This document shows, piece by piece, positions 5,706-11,546 of a DNA stretch of 11,546 nucleotides. The stretch spans positions 1 to 11,546 of the forward strand of contig CAYIAN010000015.1 in assembly GCA_964361435.1 (NCBI GenBank). Reading direction: 5' to 3'. Position numbers and translations under genes: made by a program. Below the pieces are notes generated by a model, which saw only the letters and a program-made list of their open reading frames with translations, made no database searches and was not told the DNA's origin. Position 1 is the stretch's first letter. Each line of letters starts with the position of its first letter. The stretch is from GWA2-46-10 sp964361435 (GTDB lineage: Bacteria > Patescibacteriota > Minisyncoccia > UBA6257 > Colwellbacteraceae).

Positions 5706-6347
5706 TCACCACTGCATCTTCCCCCCTAACCCAGTATTTATTTCTAACCCATTTGTTTTCTCCTCTGTGCCAAGAATGCTTGGCCACTCTCGCCAGTCAA
5801 ACCGAGGAGCCGTAAGACGATATGATATTTCCCCGGGGACACTTGAATAGATGGTGAGTTCAAGAGTATCCAGATTTTTCTTATACCACACATTCCCGTC
5901 AAAGGATGGTGTAAGAGTAACTGCTAACTGATCAAAGTTTCTCTCAAGATCAGTCGCCTTAGCAAAAAGCCACAGATCAGAACCTTTCTGTTGATTTCTA
6001 AAGCCTATCGTCGCCTCCCCTTGGCTGTTGATAACACCCGTGATCTCTTCCTTCAAGCCAATCATGCCTGATACATAAGTGGCATATTTTTCTCCGTCAA
6101 TGGTATACACGGGGTCAATGGTGTTAGTGGTTACTTTCGTCGCCGTAACGGTCCCAACAACGTGTAGTTTTGTGGCGGGGGTAGATGTCCCAACACCCAC
6201 GTCGCCGTTAGAGAGCGTAGCGATCGCTCCATCTCCCCCTGGGGGAGCTTGAGTAGGACCCACAAAAGCAGCGTTAACTATTCCTAAAATAGCCATACCC
6301 AAAACCAGAATCAAAACTACAGTAGAAGTTTTCCTTTGATTTTGCAT
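5706..6347 (-). CDS. Secreted or membrane-anchored protein with a GVGT...KLHV motif (213 aa)
   Basis: Function is unknown. A basic N-terminus (QNQRK) and one hydrophobic segment (about 8-27, ending GIVNAAF) form a signal peptide or anchor, so the rest should be extracytoplasmic. A Pro/Gly-rich linker (30-40) leads into NGDVGVGTSTPATKLHVVG (48-65). This resembles the (V/I)G(I/V)GT..P..KLHV unit found in phage tail fibres and large surface proteins, here as a single copy. After TVTATKV, the C-terminal two thirds (about 75-213) look like a beta-rich domain with DPVYTIDGEKYATYVSGM, KGSDLWLFAKATDL, GNVWYKKN and SYRLTAPRFDWREWPS. From memory, similar C-terminal blocks recur in CPR proteins, but I could not search. 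No LPXTG, lipobox or prepilin site is seen. An in-frame TAG directly precedes the ATG at 6347, fixing the start. It interrupts the usual rnc-smc pair. Confidence 0.8.
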   Translation of the reverse strand: MQNQRKTSTVVLILVLGMAILGIVNAAFVGPTQAPPGGDGAIATLSNGDVGVGTSTPATKLHVVGTVTATKVTTNTIDPVYTIDGEKYATYVSGMIGLKEEITGVINSQGEATIGFRNQQKGSDLWLFAKATDLERNFDQLAVTLTPSFDGNVWYKKNLDTLELTIYSSVPGEISYRLTAPRFDWREWPSILGTEEKTNGLEINTGLGGKMQW

Positions 6348-6355
6348 CTATCTAG

Positions 6356-6361
6356 ATTATA
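6356..6361 (-). promoter_or_regulatory. Consensus -10 (TATAAT) before the 213-aa gene
   Basis: TATAAT on the minus strand ends 8 bases before the ATG at 6347, in the 46-base gap after rnc. No good -35 is visible at 16-18 bases. The predicted transcription start is about 2 bases before the ATG, so the mRNA would be close to leaderless. Confidence 0.4.
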
Positions 6362-6393
6362 TCAGGAAAATAGGTTGATTTGTGGATAGCGCT

Positions 6394-7080
6394 TTATTTC
6401 TCAAGTAATTTTAAGAATTTCTCCGCTGCATCCAATTCCGCTTCTTGCTTTGAGGTACCTGATCCTTCCGCTTTTAGCTGTTCTTCAAAGTAAAGTCCTA
6501 CCCTAAAACGCCTATTGTGCGCTGGTCCGCTTTCATCGAGCACTTCGTATCTCGGGGTAATCTTAAAATCAGCTTGAGCGTGCTCTTGCACCAGACTTTT
6601 AGCATCCTTACCTCCATTTTCCGCTACTGAATCTAACTTTGAAATAATAAAAGTATCCACAAATCTTTTTGCCTTTTCGTATCCTTGATCCATATATATA
6701 GCGCCTATGACGGCCTCCACCGCATTGGCAGAAATGGTCTCTCTTCCTTTTCCTTTGGTATCCTTCGCCTCTCCCCTGGAGAGAAGAAGTTCCTTATCCA
6801 ACCCTATCTCCTCCGCCACCTCATACAAAGATTTTGAATTGACCAAGGCCGCGCGTAGCACCGTGAGCCTGCCCTCCTCCTTCTTGGGAAATCTCTTAAA
6901 AAGTTCCCCCGTTACCGCCAGTTCCAACACTGCATCCCCCAAAAATTCCAAGCGCTCATTATTACTATGGCCCCAACGAGGATTTTCATTAAGGTAGCTT
7001 CTGTGAGTCAGAGCTTCTTCGAGTAACCCCTTGTCTTCAAATCTCAACCCAATCTTCTTTTGTATTTTATCTAATTCCAT
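6394..7080 (-). CDS. rnc: Ribonuclease III
   Basis: RNase III cuts double-stranded RNA, including rRNA precursors, as a dimer with two metal ions per site. The catalytic domain holds the signature NNERLEFLGDAVLEL (40-54; E42, E45, D49 match E. coli E38, E41, D45) and ANAVEAVIGAIYMDQG (118-133; E122 matches the essential E117). The double-stranded-RNA-binding domain spans about 158-226, starting DAKSLVQEHAQ and ending with GTSKQEAELDAAEKFL. The length (228 aa) is typical. Residue 119 is Asn where E. coli has Asp114. Asn is seen here in many bacterial homologues, so I expect activity. The ATG at 7080 overlaps the nusB stop by one base (TAATG), suggesting coupled translation. Confidence 0.96.
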   Translation of the reverse strand: MELDKIQKKIGLRFEDKGLLEEALTHRSYLNENPRWGHSNNERLEFLGDAVLELAVTGELFKRFPKKEEGRLTVLRAALVNSKSLYEVAEEIGLDKELLLSRGEAKDTKGKGRETISANAVEAVIGAIYMDQGYEKAKRFVDTFIISKLDSVAENGGKDAKSLVQEHAQADFKITPRYEVLDESGPAHNRRFRVGLYFEEQLKAEGSGTSKQEAELDAAEKFLKLLEK

Positions 7081-7541
7081 TATGCTTCTTTTCCACTTCT
7101 GCTGGTTTCGGGATTGCGATCCGGTTCCCCTATCTCGCGGTACACCGTCCCCATCACGCCGTTAATAAACTTTCCGGAATTGTGTCCTCCGTAGGTTTTA
7201 GCCAACTCTATGGCTTCATTTATGGCAACCCTGGGCGGCACTTCCTTCCTGTCCGCATGTAAAAGTTCGTACAAACCTATGCGCAAGGCATTGCGGTCAA
7301 TGATGGGCAGTTTTTCAATGGGCCATTGGGGAGCCGAGGCTTCAATAATCTTATCGAGTTCATCAATCCTTTCCACTATTCCTTTAGCCAATCCTGCCAC
7401 GAATTCCTTTTCGCTAAAACCGGGAGCGAATTCTTCAAGGTTGCGCTCTACAATATCATCTATTTTTTCTTTGCGACCATAAAAATCCCACTCATAGAGA
7501 GATTGGATCACTACTCCTCTACCCAGTTGTCTAGTCGCCAT
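7080..7541 (-). CDS. nusB: Transcription antitermination factor NusB
   Basis: NusB pairs with NusE (S10), binds boxA RNA and promotes antitermination in rRNA operons. Visible hallmarks are GVVIQSLYEWDF near the N-terminus, WPIEKLPIIDRNALRIGLYELL (about 73-94), PPRVAINEAIELAKTYGG (about 102-119) and SGKFINGVMG (about 122-131), which covers the helical fold in order. At 153 aa it is slightly longer than average because of a polar tail (DRNPETSRSGKEA). It starts 17 bases after the end of rpmF coding plus stop region (ATG at 7541, rpmF stop at 7564-7566) and overlaps rnc by one base. The ATG has no Shine-Dalgarno. Here it takes the place normally filled by fatty-acid genes between rpmF and rnc. 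Confidence 0.95.
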   Translation of the reverse strand: MATRQLGRGVVIQSLYEWDFYGRKEKIDDIVERNLEEFAPGFSEKEFVAGLAKGIVERIDELDKIIEASAPQWPIEKLPIIDRNALRIGLYELLHADRKEVPPRVAINEAIELAKTYGGHNSGKFINGVMGTVYREIGEPDRNPETSRSGKEA

Positions 7542-7563
7542 TTTTTAGGTACAAACGTCTATT

Positions 7564-7746
7564 TTACGTCTTAGCTTCAGTTTTGGTTTTAGCTTTGCCG
7601 TATTCTCCGCAATTCTTGCAAACACGGTGGGATAACACCGGAGCCGCGCACTTGGCGCAGACAAGGAGGTTTACCTTCTTGAGTCCCTGCTGTGAACGGC
7701 GCCTCTTCGCCTTGGATTTACTATGTCTTTTCTTGGGTACTGACAT
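7564..7746 (-). CDS. rpmF: 50S ribosomal protein L32
   Basis: L32 is a small zinc-ribbon protein of the large subunit. The family start is recognisable as VPKKRHSKSKAKRRRSQ. A zinc ribbon follows with C30-AK-C33 and C43-KN-C46 around APVLSHRVC, so all four cysteines are kept (the zinc-binding form). The length (60 aa) is normal, and the tail is Lys/Thr-rich. The ATG at 7746 begins one base after the rnhB TGA (7748-7750), so the two are certainly co-transcribed. Confidence 0.96.
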   Translation of the reverse strand: MSVPKKRHSKSKAKRRRSQQGLKKVNLLVCAKCAAPVLSHRVCKNCGEYGKAKTKTEAKT

Positions 7747-7747
7747 T

Positions 7748-8380
7748 TCAGTTACGCTTTGGCTTTAAATTAGGGTATCCGGTGAGGTATGTCAATCTGT
7801 GGACATCAGAAATCCCAAACTTCTTAAGAGCCCTGAAGTGCTTTTTGGTTCCATATCCTTTGTGACTTACAAAATCGTATTCTGGATAACGGCGGTGGAG
7901 TCTTCTCATGTACCCGTCCCTCGTTACCTTAGCCACGATAGAGGCAAGCTTAATGGCGACAATTCTCTCATCCCCTCTAATCAAAGTACTTGTCTTTATA
8001 CCCTTGTGCTCTGCGTTTCCAAGATACAAGCCTCCGTCAAGTAATATCTTCAAAGATCTCAATCTTTTGTTCATATCCAAAGCTACTTTTTCCACTGTAC
8101 GGCTCGCCGCCAAGTTAGCACTTTTTGTAATATTATTTTTGTCTATCTGGTTTTGATAGACCCTCGAGGTACAAAGAAATACTCCCTTTGTGTTTATCAG
8201 ATATTGATACCAAAGCTCCCTTTGAGGGGCAGATAGCTTCTTTGAATCTCTTAGCTTTGGCAATCCCCCGACTCGGCACTTAAATCCTTTGGGTATCGCT
8301 ACCGCCGCCACCACCACCGGACCTGCCAGAGCTCCCCTACCTGCTTCATCTGCGCCAACGGTATGCATGTTCTTTCTCAT
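7748..8380 (-). CDS. rnhB: Ribonuclease HII
   Basis: RNase HII removes ribonucleotides embedded in DNA and RNA of RNA-DNA hybrids. The catalytic carboxylates are all visible: D11 and E12 in GADEAGRGALAGPV, D115 in ILLDGG and D155 in ASIVAKVTRD. The GRG motif (14-16) that senses the RNA-DNA junction is present. The C-terminal KGYGTKKHFRALKKFGISDVHR matches the family. The length is 210 aa, typical. The start may be ATG at 8380 or the internal ATG at 8368 (Met5); the predicted promoter would start transcription around 8378, which favours Met5. It is the first gene of the minus-strand series, divergent from dnaE. Confidence 0.95.
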   Translation of the reverse strand: MRKNMHTVGADEAGRGALAGPVVVAAVAIPKGFKCRVGGLPKLRDSKKLSAPQRELWYQYLINTKGVFLCTSRVYQNQIDKNNITKSANLAASRTVEKVALDMNKRLRSLKILLDGGLYLGNAEHKGIKTSTLIRGDERIVAIKLASIVAKVTRDGYMRRLHRRYPEYDFVSHKGYGTKKHFRALKKFGISDVHRLTYLTGYPNLKPKRN

Positions 8381-8408
8381 TTAAAGTTTAGGGTGGAGTC
8401 GGTATAAT
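8380..8408 (+). promoter_or_regulatory. Putative dnaE promoter, overlapping the rnhB promoter
   Basis: TTTAAA (8380-8385), a 17-base spacer and a perfect TATAAT (8403-8408). The predicted start near 8415 leaves a leader of about 12 bases before the dnaE ATG, without a Shine-Dalgarno. It lies within the same DNA as the rnhB promoter candidate and touches the rnhB start codon. Confidence 0.5.
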
Positions 8409-8413
8409 GACAA
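8385..8413 (-). promoter_or_regulatory. Putative rnhB-rpmF-nusB-rnc promoter
   Basis: On the minus strand TTGTCA (8413-8408, five of six), a 17-base spacer and TAAACT (8390-8385, four of six). The predicted start is near 8378. Its -35 shares base 8408 with the dnaE -10, and its -10 shares base 8385 with the dnaE -35, so the two promoters occupy the same face-to-face stretch. Confidence 0.45.
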
Positions 8414-8426
8414 CGAATTCTCCTTG

Positions 8427-11400
8427 ATGACTAAATTTGTTCACCTACACACCCACAGTCACTATTCCCTTCTCGACGGACTTTCTAAGATTGACCAGCT
8501 GGTGGATAGGGCAAAAGAACTTGAGATGGAGGCTTTGGCTATCACGGATCATGGGAATCTCTATGGATCAGTTGAGTTTTTCAAAAAGGCTACTAAAGCC
8601 GGAATTAAGCCCATAATCGGACTAGAAACGTACGTAGCAGCCAGATCCAGGCACGATAAGGACTCGGGAGTGGATTCCACCAGGTACCACTTAACGCTGC
8701 TTGTTAAGAATGAAGTTGGGTACAAGAACCTCGTACAATTAGTTACTAAATCTCATCTGGAAGGCTTCTACTACAAACCCCGCATAGACCGTGAACTTCT
8801 TGAAAAACACCGTAAAGGATTAATTTGCCTCTCTGGTTGTTTCACGAGTGAACTCTCCAGAGCCATAGAACAAGGAGATATGAAAAAAGCTAAGGAAGTA
8901 GCGAGTTTCTACAAGAAACTTTTCGGAGGCGACTACTATATCGAAATCCAACCCCAATCCCCCAACCTTATCGAGGCGCAAATTAAAATTGCTGAAGAGT
9001 TGGAAATTCCCATAGTAACTACTCAAGATTCCCACTATATATCTCAAAGCGATGCCCCCACTCACGAAGTTCTGCTCGCCATTCAAACCGGCAACAAACT
9101 GGACGACGAAGATCGTTTCACGTTTAAAGGGAATGATGTCTCTTTCCGCTCCGCCCAAGAGATGCAAGCAGCCCTGAAAAAGGCGGGGCTCGAGCAGAAA
9201 CACATTGAGGAAGCTATTAATAATACTTCTTTAATTGCAGAGAAATGCGATTTTGCGTTCCAGCTAAACACTCTCCACCTTCCCAAGTTCAAACTCCCAG
9301 CTGGAAAAAAGAATGGTTTTGAATATTTGAAGGAACTCGTGGATGCGGGAATCAAGCAGCGCCTTGGCAGGGAAACCGCAGGGGTACGAGAGCGCGCAGA
9401 CCACGAGTTATCCATCATCCAAAAAACTGGTTTCGCCGATTACTTTCTCATTGTGCAAGATATGGTCAACTGGGCAAAAGCCCGCGGGATCATGGTTGGA
9501 CCAGGAAGGGGCTCTGCTGCGGGTAGTCTGGTCTCGTATGTGCTAAACATCACCGATGTAAACCCCCTCAAATACGATCTACTTTTCGAACGTTTCTTGA
9601 ATCCTGAACGCAATGAACCGCCAGATATAGATTTGGATTTTGCAGATCACAGGCGAGAAGAAGTTATCGGATATCTTAGGGAAACGTACGGAGATGATCA
9701 CGTAGCCCAGATTATAACCTTCGGAACCATGGCTGCCCGCCAAGCTATCAGAGACGCAGGCAGAGCGATGGGTCTCCCCTATCCTTTTTGTGACAAGATA
9801 GCGAAGCTCATACCATTCAATCCAAACCAAGGACGACCCAAAAATGAAATCAAAATGTATGTTGAGCAAGTTCCCGAATTGGGCACCCTGTACAGACAGG
9901 ATCCAAACGCCAAGGCGCTTCTCGACACCGCTTCCAATTTGGAAGGTGTGGCGCGTCACGCATCGGTACACGCCTGCGGAACGGTGGTAACGGAAGAACC
10001 CATCACGGAATATCTTCCCCTCCAAAGAGCGCCGCAGGATGAAAACTCCATAATCACTCAGTTTGAGATGGGTAGCATTTTAAGCATGGGGCTTTTGAAA
10101 ATCGACATCTTGGGGTTAAGAAATCTTTCTATCATGGAAGACACCCTAAGACTCATCAAAGAGCTTGAAGGTAAGGATGTGAAAATATCCGAGATTCCTC
10201 TGGACGACGAAGAAACATATAAGTTTCTCCAAGAGGCAGAAACCGTTGGCGTTTTCCAATATGAATCATCTGGAATGCGCAGATACATGAAAGAAATCAA
10301 ACCCCATGAATTTGAAGACCTGATCGCTCTCGTGGCCCTGTACCGCCCAGGACCCATGGACCTTATCCCTTCATATATCAAGCGCAAATTCGGGAAAGAA
10401 AAGGTGGCATACATTCACCCCAAGTTGGAACCCATCCTCAAGAACACATACGGCATCGGTATCTATCAAGAGCAAATGATGAGAATTGCCACTGACCTTG
10501 CTGGGTATACCCTCCCTGAAGCCGATACCTTGCGTAAGGCTATCGGTAAGAAAATTAAATCCCTCTTGGACGCTCAAGGAGAAAAGATGATTGAGGGCAT
10601 GGTCGCCAACGGTATCGATGAGAAGACTGCCAAGCAAATCTGGGACCTCTTTCCTCCATTTGCAAGGTATGGGTTCCCCAGAGCTCACGCCGTCTCCTAC
10701 GCCCTCATTGGGTATTGGACTGCATACCTCAAGACCCGTTATCCGGAAGAATTTATGACCTCTTTGCTTAACCACGTTGGTAATGATGTCGAGAGAACAG
10801 CCGAGATTATTCAAGAAGCGGAACGTATGGGCATTAAGGTGTTCGCCCCGGATATCAACAAGAGTGTCGCCTACTTCGCTCCAGAGGGAACAAATATTCG
10901 CTTTGGTCTTTCGGCCATCAAAAATGTTGGATCTATTATCACTGAAAATATCGTGGGGGAACGACTAAGAAACGGCCCCTTCGAAAGTCTGGCGGATTTT
11001 GCACTCCGCACCCGTTCGCACAATCTTAATAAAAGAGTACTTGAATCTCTCGTTAAAAGCGGCTCCCTGGATTCATTGGGCGTCGATAGGGCCACCGCTT
11101 TGGAAAACATGGATTACCTCCTGAAGGCCTCGGGCGAGGGCCAAAACAAGAGTCAGAATGGACTTTTCGGTGGAGTACATAAATTTGAGATCAAGCTAAA
11201 ACCCGCAGAGCACAAAGCCAAAAAGACAGATCTGCTCGCATGGGAGAAAGAGTTGCTTGGCCTCTACGTTACAGAACACCCCCTGAAAGAAATTCTCAAG
11301 GATATTAATCCGGATAAGGTTAGTCCGATAAAGAGTGCCTTCGGGGAAAATAAAGAGGGCAAGAGAATTATGACCTGCGGCGTGGTCACCCAGATCAAGA

Positions 11401-11546
11401 ATATTGTGACTAAAAATGGATCGGTGATGGCTTTTGCCAAGATTGAGGATCTAAGTGATACTATAGAAGTATTAATTTTCGCGGATACTTTGGCGAAAAC
11501 TAAGGATTTGTGGAAAGAAAATAAAGCGATATACGTAAACGGAAGG
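8427..11546 (+). CDS. dnaE: DNA polymerase III subunit alpha (3' truncated by window end)
   Basis: The catalytic subunit of the replicative polymerase. The frame is open from the ATG at 8427 to the last base, 1040 codons, with roughly 100 residues missing at the C-terminus if it is of usual length. The N-terminal PHP domain (about 1-215) has HLHTHS at 6-11, D41-H42, E67, H88, C138 and D201/H203, so the metal ligands look intact. The polymerase core includes GPGRGSAAGS (358-367) and the catalytic aspartates D400 and D402 in PPDIDLDF and D560 in LKIDILGL. RYGFPRAHAVSYALI, QNGLF at 910-914 (a likely sliding-clamp-binding peptide) and the start of an OB fold (about 985 onward) follow. There is no intein or frameshift. 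It is the DnaE1 type, not PolC, since there is no inserted exonuclease domain. Confidence 0.96.
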   Translation, partial: MTKFVHLHTHSHYSLLDGLSKIDQLVDRAKELEMEALAITDHGNLYGSVEFFKKATKAGIKPIIGLETYVAARSRHDKDSGVDSTRYHLTLLVKNEVGYKNLVQLVTKSHLEGFYYKPRIDRELLEKHRKGLICLSGCFTSELSRAIEQGDMKKAKEVASFYKKLFGGDYYIEIQPQSPNLIEAQIKIAEELEIPIVTTQDSHYISQSDAPTHEVLLAIQTGNKLDDEDRFTFKGNDVSFRSAQEMQAALKKAGLEQKHIEEAINNTSLIAEKCDFAFQLNTLHLPKFKLPAGKKNGFEYLKELVDAGIKQRLGRETAGVRERADHELSIIQKTGFADYFLIVQDMVNWAKARGIMVGPGRGSAAGSLVSYVLNITDVNPLKYDLLFERFLNPERNEPPDIDLDFADHRREEVIGYLRETYGDDHVAQIITFGTMAARQAIRDAGRAMGLPYPFCDKIAKLIPFNPNQGRPKNEIKMYVEQVPELGTLYRQDPNAKALLDTASNLEGVARHASVHACGTVVTEEPITEYLPLQRAPQDENSIITQFEMGSILSMGLLKIDILGLRNLSIMEDTLRLIKELEGKDVKISEIPLDDEETYKFLQEAETVGVFQYESSGMRRYMKEIKPHEFEDLIALVALYRPGPMDLIPSYIKRKFGKEKVAYIHPKLEPILKNTYGIGIYQEQMMRIATDLAGYTLPEADTLRKAIGKKIKSLLDAQGEKMIEGMVANGIDEKTAKQIWDLFPPFARYGFPRAHAVSYALIGYWTAYLKTRYPEEFMTSLLNHVGNDVERTAEIIQEAERMGIKVFAPDINKSVAYFAPEGTNIRFGLSAIKNVGSIITENIVGERLRNGPFESLADFALRTRSHNLNKRVLESLVKSGSLDSLGVDRATALENMDYLLKASGEGQNKSQNGLFGGVHKFEIKLKPAEHKAKKTDLLAWEKELLGLYVTEHPLKEILKDINPDKVSPIKSAFGENKEGKRIMTCGVVTQIKNIVTKNGSVMAFAKIEDLSDTIEVLIFADTLAKTKDLWKENKAIYVNGR

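Noticed and set aside
6720..6730. Inactive RNase III because Asn replaces Asp114
   Set aside because: The essential Glu117 equivalent and the other carboxylates are present, and Asn occurs at this position in many bacterial homologues.
7748..7750. TGA recoded as glycine, as in some CPR lineages
   Set aside because: rnhB and the 213-aa gene end at TGA exactly where the proteins should end, and no in-frame TGA occurs within any conserved gene.
9480..9700. Intein in dnaE
   Set aside because: GPGRGSAAGS and PPDIDLDF motifs follow each other at normal spacing and no splicing motifs are seen.
9083..10814. Several minus-strand open frames of 110-150 codons
   Set aside because: All are antisense to uninterrupted dnaE with catalytic motifs; no family features.

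Overview
The window looks like a chromosomal housekeeping segment from an uncultured member of the Candidate Phyla Radiation (Patescibacteria), most likely the Microgenomates side. This is inference, with moderate confidence. It rests on pared-down versions of universal proteins (an EF-Ts with an internal deletion, an SMC with no hinge), on the absence of fatty-acid and other genes that usually sit in these neighbourhoods, on a small secreted protein of a style common in that group, and on tiny intergenic gaps. TGA is used as a normal stop (rnhB and the 213-residue protein both end in TGA), so the code is not the TGA=Gly variant.

Layout: everything from 8380 down to 127 lies on the minus strand. 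In transcription order it reads rnhB, rpmF, nusB, rnc, a signal-anchored 213-residue protein, smc, rpsP, a KH-domain protein (khpA-like), trmD, rpsB, tsf, an 85-residue single-TM protein and tRNA-Tyr(GTA). From 8427 to the window end, dnaE runs on the plus strand and is cut off by the end after 1040 codons. Bases 1-126 hold nothing I can identify. No mobile element, CRISPR array, phage gene or integrase is visible.

The genes serve RNA processing and decay (RNase III, RNase HII), transcription antitermination (NusB), ribosome structure (S2, S16, L32), tRNA modification (TrmD), elongation (EF-Ts), chromosome organisation (SMC) and replication (DnaE). The order is a condensed version of two classical clusters, rpmF...rnc-smc...rpsP-khpA-trmD and rpsB-tsf.

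Three results deserve attention. First, the SMC keeps both ATPase halves and coiled-coil arms but has only about ten Gly/Ser-rich residues where the hinge should be. Second, almost no start codon has a Shine-Dalgarno sequence, and several have a good -10 hexamer only 4-9 bases before the ATG, which suggests leaderless or near-leaderless mRNAs. Third, the dnaE and rnhB promoters appear to overlap physically in the 46-bp divergent gap. The 213-residue protein between rnc and smc is the best candidate for an undescribed function.
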